A stretch of DNA of 51,329 nucleotides from K189A clade bacterium (GTDB lineage Bacteria > Pseudomonadota > Gammaproteobacteria > Pseudomonadales > Azotimanducaceae): the NCBI GenBank assembly GCA_018607725.1, contig JABBAY010000168.1, forward strand, positions 1-51,329, given 5' to 3'. The position numbers and the translations under genes were made by a program. Below are positions 6,381 to 14,769 of this stretch, piece after piece; position 1 is the stretch's first letter; every line of letters starts with the position of its first letter. The notes under the pieces are model-generated. The model was not told where the DNA came from, did not search any database, and was given only the letters and a program-made list of their open reading frames with translations.

Positions 6381-9331
6381 TGGCATTTTCCCTGAGCCAA
6401 TTAATCACCCTCGGGATCACCTACCTGATTATCCTCTTCGGCTCGGCCTACGCCGCTGAAAAAGGCTGGCTGCCAGAGCGCCTTACGCACCACCCTATGA
6501 CCAGGATCCTTTCACTTGGCGTGTTTGCCGGCGCTATTTGCTTCAATGGCACAGTGGGTCTCGCTGTAGAGTCTGGCAGCAGTTTTCTGTTCTATTTTTT
6601 AGGTGCCAGCGCAGCATTTATTGTCGCTCCAGTCTTGCTGGATCCCCTGAGCAGAATTGCCCTCACCCATCGGCTTGGTTCACTGGCAGATGTGTTTGCG
6701 TTTCGCTATCCAGCGCCATGGGTTGGCGGACTAATAAGCCTACTCATGCTCTTCGGCTTATTACCCTTAATCGCCCTACAAATTCAGGCGGTGGCCGTTA
6801 CAGTCCACCTACTCAATCAGGACCTCAGCGAAGCCGTCATCGCTATCGGGTTCTGTGTGACAATGACAGCGTTCGCGATTCTCTTTGGTGCCAGACACCT
6901 GTCGACCCGGAACAAACACCAAGGTCTGGTGGTAGCCTTGGCCCTGGAGTCAGTGATCAAACTCTGCGCCTTTATCACGGTCGCCTTATTCTCGGTTTAT
7001 AGCGTCTTTGGCGGCTTTAGTGAAATGAACCAATGGCTCAGCAACCAGCCTCAGTATCTCAATCAGAGCCTGCCAACCCAAGGCTCACCGCGGACCTTGT
7101 TGTTACTGTTTTTCGCCGCCGCCATCGCAATGCCCCATGTTTATCATATGCTACTCACAGAAAATGATGATCCAGCCCCTCTCAGTTCTGCGCGCTGGGG
7201 CTTCCCGCTGTACATGCTACTTCTCAGCCTCTGCATTCCACCCATTGCCTGGGCCGCGTCTTATTTGGGCATCAACACCCCAGCGGATTATGCCGCGATG
7301 GGTATTGGCCTGAAGCTCGAAAATGCAGGCGTGACCATGCTGGCCTTTATCGGTAGCCTCGCCGCAGCCAGCGGCGTCTTGATTGTCTCGACCTTGGCTC
7401 TGGCAGCCATGATTTTGAATCACGTGATCTTACCGTTATCGACCTCCCCGAAAGATCAGAAAGTTGTAAAGCGACTGCTGGCGAGCCGGCGCCTGCTGAT
7501 CGCCGGCATCATTCTCATCTCTTACGCTATGTACCGGCTGCTCTCAGCCGATCAATCATTGATCGGTCTCGGACTCGTCGCCTTCGTCGCGGTATTACAG
7601 TTCTTGCCCGGATTGGTTGGCACTTTCTACTGGCAGCGCGCGAATAAAGCCGGACTGCTCGGTGGCCTCATCGCCGGCTTTACAGTCTGGTTTTTAACCT
7701 TGTTCTACCCTTTACTAAATCATCTTTTTAATCCCGAGGTCACAGTCTATTTGGCGCCGGACTTTTTAGAACGCGCCCTCGCCGTGCTTACCGCAGATAT
7801 GAGCTATTTGGCAACAATCACATCATTAGCGGCTAACATTATCGTCTTCATTGGATTTTCCCTCGCCTATGATCCGACTCATGCGGAACGTCGTGCTGCC
7901 GAAGATTGCATGTCTAACTCTGTCGCCCGGGCCTACATGGGCGTTCTTGAAGCGCGCTCGGTCTCTGAGATCGAAGACAGACTGGCCCAAATTTTGGGGA
8001 AAGCCGCATCTAGTCGGGAAATTGGCATGGTACTAGCAGAACTTAATTTTCCCGCTACCGAGCAACGGCCGCACGCATTAAACCGCATTCGAAATCAAAT
8101 TGAGACCAACCTGACGAGCAACGTCGGGCAAACCATGGCCCACCGTATTACGGCATCCTCCATACCTTATGTTGTCGGATCTGGTTCAGCCGAATTAGAG
8201 AGTATTTATAGTATTGAGAATCGTCTGGAAAATTTCAAATCACAGTTAACCGGGCTGGCGGCAGATTTAGATGCTCTACGGCGCTACCACCGACAGATCC
8301 TGCAAGATCTACCCATCGCAGTTTGCTCCATCGACAAAAACCAGAACGTACTAATTTGGAACCGGGCGATGGAAAGCCTGACTCGCATACCTGCGAGCCA
8401 GATTGTTGGCTTGGCCCTGCGAGTTCTGCCGAATACCTGGCTCGCCCTGCTGAATGGGTTCGCTGCAGCGGACGAGACCCATCGGTTCGGGGCAGAGCTG
8501 ATCAACGATCAAAAGTCTTTGCTGCTGAACTTGCACAAGGCAGCGATCTACAATGTACCGAACGCACTCGGTGACGTTGTGATCGTCATCGAAGACATTA
8601 CCACTGAGCAGGTACTTGAAAATCAGTTGCTGCATAGCGAACGATTAGCCTCTATCGGCCAGTTAGCCGCAGGCGTCGCCCACGAGGTCGGCAATCCCAT
8701 CACGGGTATCGCTTGCTTGGCGCAAAATTTGTTAATGGAAACACAGGAGGCTGAGCTTCAAGAAATTGCCCAACAAATCCTTGAACAGACGGCGAGAGTC
8801 TCCGCCATATTACAGTCGTTAGTGAAGTTCGCGCATAGTGGCACATCAAACATTCAGCAACGCTCAATTCCCGTAGAGATCAAAGCGTGCGTCGATGACG
8901 CGATTCAATTACTGTCCCTTGACCACAATAACCAGGCCGTTGAATTTGTGAACTCGCTACCGCAGAGGGTTTACGTGCTCGGCGACTCTCAACGGCTTGC
9001 TCAGGTGTTCGTCAATGTGCTGCACAACGCCAGAGACGCTTCTACGCCAAGTGGCAAAATCATGGTGGAATATCGGCTCAGCCATAATGATTTAGCGGAA
9101 ATTACGATCAGCGACCAGGGCCACGGCATGTCCTCTGCAGAGCTGAACCAGATGTTTGAACCTTTTTTTACCTCCAAAGACCCCGGTCAAGGCACCGGTC
9201 TCGGTCTCGCCATTGCCACGTCCATCGTTGCCGAGCATCACGGTGCGATCCGCGCGAGCTCAGCTGGCGTGGGTTTGGGAACCAGAATCACAATTACCTT
9301 ACCGCACCACCCGAACGAAGAATTTGTTTGA
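6380..9331 (+). CDS. cbrA: CbrA-type sensor histidine kinase with sodium/solute symporter domain
   Basis: A 983-residue fusion of a transporter-like membrane domain and a kinase. Residues 1 to about 500 form a 12-13 helix SSS-family (SLC5) module. Residues from about 505 to 633 form a linker, about 634-745 a PAS domain (LPIAVCSIDKNQNVLIWNRA), then a HisKA domain with the phospho-acceptor His768 in VAHEVGNP. The ATPase has an N-box FVNVLHNARDA near 880 and G-boxes SDQGHGMS near 911 and GQGTGLGLAIA near 936. In Pseudomonas CbrA with CbrB controls carbon/nitrogen balance, histidine and other amino-acid use, and crcZ transcription. The small upstream ORF overlaps it by one base, and cbrB follows after 50 bases. 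Confidence 0.92.
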   Translation: MAFSLSQLITLGITYLIILFGSAYAAEKGWLPERLTHHPMTRILSLGVFAGAICFNGTVGLAVESGSSFLFYFLGASAAFIVAPVLLDPLSRIALTHRLGSLADVFAFRYPAPWVGGLISLLMLFGLLPLIALQIQAVAVTVHLLNQDLSEAVIAIGFCVTMTAFAILFGARHLSTRNKHQGLVVALALESVIKLCAFITVALFSVYSVFGGFSEMNQWLSNQPQYLNQSLPTQGSPRTLLLLFFAAAIAMPHVYHMLLTENDDPAPLSSARWGFPLYMLLLSLCIPPIAWAASYLGINTPADYAAMGIGLKLENAGVTMLAFIGSLAAASGVLIVSTLALAAMILNHVILPLSTSPKDQKVVKRLLASRRLLIAGIILISYAMYRLLSADQSLIGLGLVAFVAVLQFLPGLVGTFYWQRANKAGLLGGLIAGFTVWFLTLFYPLLNHLFNPEVTVYLAPDFLERALAVLTADMSYLATITSLAANIIVFIGFSLAYDPTHAERRAAEDCMSNSVARAYMGVLEARSVSEIEDRLAQILGKAASSREIGMVLAELNFPATEQRPHALNRIRNQIETNLTSNVGQTMAHRITASSIPYVVGSGSAELESIYSIENRLENFKSQLTGLAADLDALRRYHRQILQDLPIAVCSIDKNQNVLIWNRAMESLTRIPASQIVGLALRVLPNTWLALLNGFAAADETHRFGAELINDQKSLLLNLHKAAIYNVPNALGDVVIVIEDITTEQVLENQLLHSERLASIGQLAAGVAHEVGNPITGIACLAQNLLMETQEAELQEIAQQILEQTARVSAILQSLVKFAHSGTSNIQQRSIPVEIKACVDDAIQLLSLDHNNQAVEFVNSLPQRVYVLGDSQRLAQVFVNVLHNARDASTPSGKIMVEYRLSHNDLAEITISDQGHGMSSAELNQMFEPFFTSKDPGQGTGLGLAIATSIVAEHHGAIRASSAGVGLGTRITITLPHHPNEEFV

Positions 9332-9381
9332 CTTAGGGCCATCTTCACTGTTTAGTTACTGATCAGATATCAGGTTCTACA

Positions 9382-10710
9382 GTGCTATCCATGAACCGAA
9401 AAAAGATCCTTATCGTCGAAGACGAAATCGTTATACGCAAAGCTTTGAAAAAGTTTCTCGAAAAAAAATTATACAACGTCGTAGAAGCTGGATCGTTGGC
9501 AGAGGCCTTGCAGAATAATCTGCAGGACTTCGCTCTGATCATCACTGATTTGCGGCTACCCGGCCCGACCGGTACTGATATCATCAGACACGCTATCAAC
9601 ATCCCGGTGCTGGTCATGACCAGCTATGCCAGCGTCAGCTCTGCCGTGGATGTCATGAAACTCGGTGCGGTGGATTATATTGCCAAGCCCTTCGACTACG
9701 ACGATTTACTGGACAGAATCACGGCACTCATTGAACCCCATTCGACGGATTTGCCGATTTTCCCGGAGATGCTGGGGACCTGCGATGCCATGCATCAACT
9801 CTTTAATCGCATTCGCAAAGTCGCGCCAACTCAGACCACCGTGCTGATTATGGGTGAATCAGGGACGGGGAAGGAGCTGGTAGCGCAAGCGATCTACGCT
9901 GCGGGTTCCAGAAGCTCGCGCAAGATCGTATCGCTTAACTGTGCGGCGATCCCTGAGACGTTGATTGAGTCAGAGTTATTCGGGCATGAAAAAGGCGCTT
10001 TTACCGGCGCCACCAGCAGCCGGGTCGGGCTTGTTGAAGCTGCTGACGGAGGCACCTTATTTCTTGATGAAATCGGTGAATTGCCGCTGGAAGCCCAAGC
10101 GCGCTTGCTACGAGTTTTGCAGGAAGGTGAGATCCGCAAGGTCGGCGCGATAGAAACCCGCAAGGTCGACGTGCGCCTGATCGCTGCGACCCACAGAAAT
10201 CTTGAGAACTTGACCAAAAGTGGTCAGTTTCGTGAAGATCTCTATTATCGATTAAACGTTGTCAAACTCAGCCTGCCGCCTTTGCGAGAGCGGCCTGGTG
10301 ATTTGCTGAACCTCGCTGAACACTTTCTACAAACACATAGCAGAACCTTCGGTAAAATCGGCTTGAGCTTTTCCAGGTGCGCACTAGACTTGATCCAATC
10401 TTATTCCTGGCCGGGCAATATCAGAGAATTAAAGAACGCAGTCGAACGCGGCGTTATCCTGTGTGAAGGCCGGGTAATTGATGCAGGGTTGCTCGCTGTC
10501 GACAGTGAGACTCGCCACCACCACCCAAATGAGGCCAACGACCTTGCGGACCATGTTTCTCTTGAAGGTTATTTCACGCATTTTGTGCTCGAAAATCAAG
10601 ATCACATGACGGAAACCGAACTAGCAAAGAAGCTCGGCATCAGCCGAAAAGCCTTGTGGCAGCGCCGGCAAAAACTCAGTATGCCGCGCGAGCGCTCCCG
10701 CAGATCCTAA
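9382..10710 (+). CDS. cbrB: CbrB-type sigma-54-dependent response regulator (NtrC family)
   Basis: A 442-residue activator with three domains. The receiver domain is at about 5-120 with phospho-acceptor Asp56 in IITDLRLPG. The AAA+ sigma-54 interaction domain has Walker A GESGTGKE at 158-165, the sigma-54 contact loop GAFTGA at 205-210 and FLDEIGELP. The C-terminal Fis-type helix-turn-helix has TELAKKLGISRKALWQRR. GTG at 9382 is chosen as start because an AGG lies seven bases upstream; ATG at 9391 is the alternative. It should be phosphorylated by the CbrA encoded just upstream. The -24/-12 promoter 164 bases after its stop is an obvious candidate target. Confidence 0.93.
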   Translation: MLSMNRKKILIVEDEIVIRKALKKFLEKKLYNVVEAGSLAEALQNNLQDFALIITDLRLPGPTGTDIIRHAINIPVLVMTSYASVSSAVDVMKLGAVDYIAKPFDYDDLLDRITALIEPHSTDLPIFPEMLGTCDAMHQLFNRIRKVAPTQTTVLIMGESGTGKELVAQAIYAAGSRSSRKIVSLNCAAIPETLIESELFGHEKGAFTGATSSRVGLVEAADGGTLFLDEIGELPLEAQARLLRVLQEGEIRKVGAIETRKVDVRLIAATHRNLENLTKSGQFREDLYYRLNVVKLSLPPLRERPGDLLNLAEHFLQTHSRTFGKIGLSFSRCALDLIQSYSWPGNIRELKNAVERGVILCEGRVIDAGLLAVDSETRHHHPNEANDLADHVSLEGYFTHFVLENQDHMTETELAKKLGISRKALWQRRQKLSMPRERSRRS

Positions 10711-10771
10711 CGGCTCATGCGACGCAACACTCGCCCACCAAACCCTCTGGACTGAGTCGCTACGGCAATAG

Positions 10772-10810
10772 TGTTACCAATGCGCCCAACCCTGACACCG
10801 CAACGTAACC
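10772..10810. promoter_or_regulatory. Possible CbrB upstream activator half-sites
   Basis: TGTTAC at 10772-10777 and the inverted half-site GTAACC at 10805-10810 are separated by 27 bases and lie about 90-130 bases before the predicted start of the CrcZ-like RNA, a normal position for a sigma-54 enhancer. TGTTAC/GTAACA half-sites are, as I recall, those reported for CbrB at Pseudomonas crcZ, although there the spacing is shorter. The half-site identity is seen; the assignment is inference. Confidence 0.4.
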
Positions 10811-10873
10811 CATCACCCCATCGCGCCATAGCGCTAGAGACCTAACAGCTTGTTATTAAACACTATATGTGGC

Positions 10874-10888
10874 TGGCACAATTAATGC
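10874..10888 (+). promoter_or_regulatory. Sigma-54 (-24/-12) promoter for the CrcZ-like RNA
   Basis: TGGCACAATTAATGC has the invariant GG at 10875-10876 and GC at 10887-10888 with exactly ten bases between, and a full TGGCAC upstream element. Transcription should start near 10900. It lies directly downstream of a gene for a sigma-54 activator, which makes a chance match less likely. Confidence 0.75.
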
Positions 10889-10899
10889 GTTAGATTACT

Positions 10900-11043
10900 C
10901 AGCTGTGAAGCTAGTGGGTCGATGTAAAAACAACAGCAACCAAGCCTCGACGCAATCAAAATAATAATAAAAACCCAAATAATAAAAAATAAAATCGATA
11001 GCTGTATGCGTACAGAGGGGGGTTCATCCCCTTCTGGTTTTTT
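10900..11043 (+). ncRNA. crcZ: Predicted CrcZ-like small RNA (Hfq/Crc-sequestering)
   Basis: In Pseudomonas the gap between cbrB and pcnB encodes CrcZ, an RNA made from a CbrB-dependent sigma-54 promoter that titrates Hfq/Crc away from mRNAs and relieves catabolite repression. This gap has the same neighbours, a -24/-12 promoter, and an A-rich stretch with AANAANAA motifs at 10926-10933, 10960-10967 (extended to 10970), 10978-10985 and 10985-10992, which fit the A-R-N triplets bound by the distal face of Hfq. A small hairpin CTGTA/TACAG lies at 11002-11015 and a terminator follows. The predicted length of about 144 bases is much shorter than the roughly 400 of P. aeruginosa CrcZ. Identity rests on position and motifs, not on similarity along the RNA. 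Confidence 0.68.
11013..11043 (+). terminator. Rho-independent terminator of the CrcZ-like RNA
   Basis: CAGAGGGG pairs with CCCC(T)TCTG around a seven-base loop, with one bulged T, and is followed by GTTTTTT. It ends the A-rich RNA about 110 bases before pcnB. The upstream CTGTA/TACAG hairpin shares its last bases and may be an alternative fold. The remaining bases to pcnB (11044-11156) hold no gene; TGCTAGTAT near 11090-11098 is a possible extended -10 for pcnB. Confidence 0.7.
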
Positions 11044-11156
11044 CAACGCACCAAAATCCTTTTCTCTCGTACTTTCCGACGACACTCTCTGCTAGTATTA
11101 GATACTTCTGTTACCAGTTTCGGTGGATGTAACCATCTTTCAAATAGCTCACCCGC

Positions 11157-12425
11157 ATGACTAAAACTCCTATCGATTTGTCTCCTGACTATATTAACGT
11201 CAGTGCTCTGAAGGTGGTCAAACGCCTCACCAGTGCTGGTTACCAGGCTTATCTGGTAGGTGGCTGTGTGCGCGACTTGCTCCTTGGCAATCATCCCAAG
11301 GACTTTGATGTCGCCACCGATGCCAATCCCGAAGAGGTTCACGAATTATTTCGTAATTCTCGACTGATCGGTCGTCGCTTCAAGATTGTCCATGTTCGTT
11401 TCGGTCGAGAAATCATTGAAGTCGCAACATTTAGAGCCCCCCACAGCGAGACTCAGACCGAGCAGAATTTTTCTGATGGCGGCATGATTTTGTCGGATAA
11501 CATTTACGGCAGTTTTCACGAAGACGCTGAGCGCCGCGACTTCACGATGAATGCTCTTTACTACGACCCTGAAAATGACACCATTATTGATGAGGTGAGT
11601 GGCCTCGAAGATTTGGGCAATCGCCAAATTAGATTGATCGGTAATCCTGATAGCCGCTATCGAGAAGATCCAGTCAGAATGCTCAGGGCCGTCCGCTTTA
11701 AAGCCAAACTCGGCTTCGAAATAGAGCAAACCACCGCTGAGCCACTCTACCGGCTGGGGTTATTGCTCAGAGACATACCGCCCGCTCGCCTGTTCGAGGA
11801 AGTACTGAAACTTTTTATGAGCGGCCATGGGGAGCAATCTTTCGCCGTACTGCGGGAATACGATTTATTCGGTTGGCTATTTCCAGACACGAACCGCCTG
11901 CTCGAGACAGGCAACGGCGCTGAGTTAATTCGCCTAGCGCTGGCCAGCACCGATCGACGAATTGCCAAGGATATGCCGGTCACCCCTGCATTTATCTTTG
12001 CTGCCTTGCTCTGGCAACCTTATTTAGAGCAACGTGAACAGCTTGAGGCCGATGGTGAGAGTAGCTATGTCGCCAGTTTTGAAGGGGCCAACCAGGTGGT
12101 CTCCAGGCAGTTGTCCGTCACCTCTATTCCCAAGCGATTTTCAGGCCCCATGCGCGACATCTGGAGCCTACAGTATCGGTTGCCCATCAAATCGGGCAAA
12201 AAGCCAGAGACACTCCTACAGCACAAACGCTTCCGCGCGGCCTATGACTTTTTGTTATTGCGCGAGGAATCCGGCGAACAACTCGACGATCTCGGCGCCT
12301 GGTGGACCCAATTTCAAGAAACCGCAGCAGAAGATCGCGGCGAACTGTTGGAGCAACCGACAGCACCCACTAAACGCCCAAGGAAACGTCGACGAAAGCC
12401 AGAAAATCAAGCCGCAACAGACTAA
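11157..12425 (+). CDS. pcnB: Poly(A) polymerase I
   Basis: PcnB adds poly(A) tails to RNA 3' ends, promoting decay by PNPase and RNase E. The 422-residue protein has the class II nucleotidyltransferase core: GGCVRD at 35-40, the catalytic DFD at 49-51, then RRDFTMNALYYD and the RNA-binding block YREDPVRMLRAVRFKAKLGF. The C-terminal tail PTKRPRKRRRKPE is strongly basic, as in other PcnB proteins. Features that separate it from CCA-adding enzymes are the long C-terminus and the genomic position next to cbrAB. In Pseudomonas folK follows; here a nucleoside kinase does. Its partner PNPase is encoded at 16821-18947. Confidence 0.93.
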   Translation: MTKTPIDLSPDYINVSALKVVKRLTSAGYQAYLVGGCVRDLLLGNHPKDFDVATDANPEEVHELFRNSRLIGRRFKIVHVRFGREIIEVATFRAPHSETQTEQNFSDGGMILSDNIYGSFHEDAERRDFTMNALYYDPENDTIIDEVSGLEDLGNRQIRLIGNPDSRYREDPVRMLRAVRFKAKLGFEIEQTTAEPLYRLGLLLRDIPPARLFEEVLKLFMSGHGEQSFAVLREYDLFGWLFPDTNRLLETGNGAELIRLALASTDRRIAKDMPVTPAFIFAALLWQPYLEQREQLEADGESSYVASFEGANQVVSRQLSVTSIPKRFSGPMRDIWSLQYRLPIKSGKKPETLLQHKRFRAAYDFLLLREESGEQLDDLGAWWTQFQETAAEDRGELLEQPTAPTKRPRKRRRKPENQAATD

Positions 12426-12478
12426 AATAATTGTACAATCTGTCATCCAACCCGCTGATTGATTCTGGGGAGAAAGGC

Positions 12479-13144
12479 TTGCAGCTCGACACAAACCACC
12501 CGGACTTCCCCCACTATATTGCGGTCGAAGGTCCTATCGGGGTCGGCAAGACCTCGTTCACTAAACGACTCGCCGCCACGTTCAACTACGAAACGGTGCT
12601 CGAAAAACCCGAGACCAATCCCTTTCTTGAACGCTTCTATCAGAACCGTCGCCAGGCGGCATTGCCCACACAGTTGTTTTTCTTGTTTGAACGCAGCCGG
12701 CAAATTCAGGAAATGCGCCAAGGTGATATGTTTGAACCCGTCAGGATTGCCGATTTTCTGCTCGAAAAAGACCGCTTATTCGCCGAGATTAACCTCGACC
12801 GCGACGAATTGGAGCTGTACGACAACGTTTATAATCACCTTGCCATCGAGGCACCAACGCCTGATCTAGTGATCTATCTACAAGCTCCAGTGCCCGTGTT
12901 ATTGGATCGCATTCAGCTACGGGGTGTCGCCGCTGAGCAGCATATTGAAACAAGCTATCTGGCCCAGCTGGTGGATGCATACACCCGCTTCTTTCATTAT
13001 TATGATGCCGCACCGCTACTCATCGTCAATGCCGCCGAGATAGACTTGGTTAATAGCGATACTGATTACGAGGCACTCGTGACCTACCTCAGCACAGTAA
13101 AACGCGCCAGACACTACTACAATCCGACGCCTTCTATGGTTTAA
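12479..13144 (+). CDS. Deoxynucleoside kinase family protein
   Basis: A P-loop kinase of the deoxyadenosine/deoxyguanosine kinase family, which phosphorylates deoxynucleosides for salvage. It shows Walker A GPIGVGKT at residues 18-25 and LEKPETNPFLERFY, an ERSRQ motif replacing the usual DRS, and a lid region LRGVAAEQ. I chose TTG at 12479 because GGGGAG lies six bases upstream and the product, 221 residues, fits the family; an upstream in-frame TTG at 12431 would add 16 residues without a ribosome binding site. It sits between pcnB and pgi, where folK, panB and panC are found in Pseudomonas. The exact nucleoside substrate is unknown. Confidence 0.82.
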   Translation: MQLDTNHPDFPHYIAVEGPIGVGKTSFTKRLAATFNYETVLEKPETNPFLERFYQNRRQAALPTQLFFLFERSRQIQEMRQGDMFEPVRIADFLLEKDRLFAEINLDRDELELYDNVYNHLAIEAPTPDLVIYLQAPVPVLLDRIQLRGVAAEQHIETSYLAQLVDAYTRFFHYYDAAPLLIVNAAEIDLVNSDTDYEALVTYLSTVKRARHYYNPTPSMV

Positions 13145-13149
13145 CCAAT

Positions 13150-14766
13150 ATGACTTATGCACTCCCGACCGGCTGGCAAGCGCTTACTAACCATGCGCAA
13201 GAGATGCGCCAGTCGTCTATGATGTCGATGTTTGAGGCGGACCCCGCCCGCGCGACTCGGTATAGCATGACTGCCGCGGGCCTGACGCTGGATTACTCAA
13301 AAAATCTGATCAACGCTAAGACGCTGACACTGTTCCAACACTTGTTCGATGCGATAAAACTGCAGCCTAGTATCGACGCCATGATTGCCGGCGAGCCGAT
13401 CAACCGCACCGAAAATCGCGCCGCGCTGCACACTTTACTCAGAACGAGTCCAGGGCAGGTCAGCCCGCAACTCACCGATCAGTATGGCGCTGTCCAGGCA
13501 TCCTTAGCCAGCGTCAAACGTATCAGCGACGCGGTACGCTCCGGCCAGTGGCTCGGCGCCACTGGCAAAACCATCACTAATATTTTGCATCTCGGTATCG
13601 GTGGCTCTTACCTTGGTCCGCGCATGGTGGATGAAGCACTCTCACCCTACGACGATGGCCAGATCCGCTGTGACTATGTCGCCAATGTGGACGGCCTGCA
13701 TATCGACCAAGTGCTGGCCAGGCTCGATCCCACCAGGACCCTGGTCATTATCGTCTCCAAATCCTTCTCGACCGTGGAAACCCGAGTGAATGCCGAGTCA
13801 ACCCAGCGCTGGCTACGGCAAGCCATTCCGACGGCACAACTTAACCTGCATGCCGTTGCTATCACCAGCAATGTCGCAGCTGCTCAGGCGTTTGGCATTG
13901 CTGACGAGAATATTTTACCTATGTGGGACTGGGTAGGCGGGCGCTACAGCCTCTGGTCTGCTGTCAGCCTGCCTATCGCCATCAAATTTGGCTTTGCCCA
14001 CTTTCAGGCGCTTTTACGCGGCGCTGAGTCCATGGACACGCACTTTCGTAGCGCCAGCTGGCCCAACAATATGCCCATGATGTTAGCGGCGCTGGGCGTA
14101 TTCTATCGAAACTTCATGGATGTGGGGTCACATGCCATTCTGCCTTACGATCACTCACTGAGATTATTGCCGGCCCACCTGCAGCAACTCGACATGGAAT
14201 CCAACGGCAAATCGGTTTCCGTCGAGGGCGATCACGTCTCGATTCAAACCGGTCCAACGATTTGGGGTGGCGAAGGCACAAACGGACAACACGCCTTTCA
14301 CCAACTCCTGCATCAGGGGACACACTTCACCAGCCTTGATTTTATTCTGCCCTTAACGCCCCATCATGATCGACAGCTGCATCACGACTGGCTAGTCGCG
14401 AATTGCCTGAGCCAGAGCCAGGCACTGTTACAAGGTCAAAACCTTGAACAGCTAAAATTTGAGGGCACTGAATCAGAAAAAATGTCACGAGTCATGCCGG
14501 GCAATCGACCCTCCAATACTATTGTCATGGATCAGTTAACGCCCGCGACGTTGGGCGCTACTATCGCTTTGTATGAACATAAGGTATTTTGTCAGGCGCA
14601 AATATGGCAGATTAATCCCTTCGATCAATGGGGAGTCGAGCTCGGCAAAAAGCTTAGTGAAACTATTTTCGAGGCAATCGATCAAGGCGCCGAACCGACA
14701 CTGGATCCGTCTACTCGCGAACTACTCAGCCGATACCAACAAACGCGCAAGGACAGGAGTCACTAA
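13150..14766 (+). CDS. pgi: Glucose-6-phosphate isomerase
   Basis: Interconverts glucose 6-phosphate and fructose 6-phosphate in glycolysis and gluconeogenesis. The 538-residue protein is near the family's usual 550. Landmarks are NILHLGIGGSYLGPRMVDEAL, the sugar-phosphate site VSKSFSTVET, the signature DWVGGRYSLWSAVSLPIAI, the catalytic region LDMESNGKSV and GGEGTNGQHAFHQLLHQGT. It starts five bases after the kinase stop and ends three bases before acs, so these three genes form an operon, probably also with pcnB. Location near cbrAB is as in Pseudomonas. Confidence 0.96.
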   Translation: MTYALPTGWQALTNHAQEMRQSSMMSMFEADPARATRYSMTAAGLTLDYSKNLINAKTLTLFQHLFDAIKLQPSIDAMIAGEPINRTENRAALHTLLRTSPGQVSPQLTDQYGAVQASLASVKRISDAVRSGQWLGATGKTITNILHLGIGGSYLGPRMVDEALSPYDDGQIRCDYVANVDGLHIDQVLARLDPTRTLVIIVSKSFSTVETRVNAESTQRWLRQAIPTAQLNLHAVAITSNVAAAQAFGIADENILPMWDWVGGRYSLWSAVSLPIAIKFGFAHFQALLRGAESMDTHFRSASWPNNMPMMLAALGVFYRNFMDVGSHAILPYDHSLRLLPAHLQQLDMESNGKSVSVEGDHVSIQTGPTIWGGEGTNGQHAFHQLLHQGTHFTSLDFILPLTPHHDRQLHHDWLVANCLSQSQALLQGQNLEQLKFEGTESEKMSRVMPGNRPSNTIVMDQLTPATLGATIALYEHKVFCQAQIWQINPFDQWGVELGKKLSETIFEAIDQGAEPTLDPSTRELLSRYQQTRKDRSH

Positions 14767-14769
14767 CCC

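Noticed and set aside
10882-11085. Minus-strand 67-codon ORF with a hydrophobic stretch, opposite the CrcZ-like RNA
   Set aside because: Its hydrophobic segment comes from reading the A-rich Hfq-type repeats on the other strand; it starts with GTG without a good ribosome binding site. The promoter, terminator and neighbours fit a plus-strand RNA better. It remains a remote possibility.
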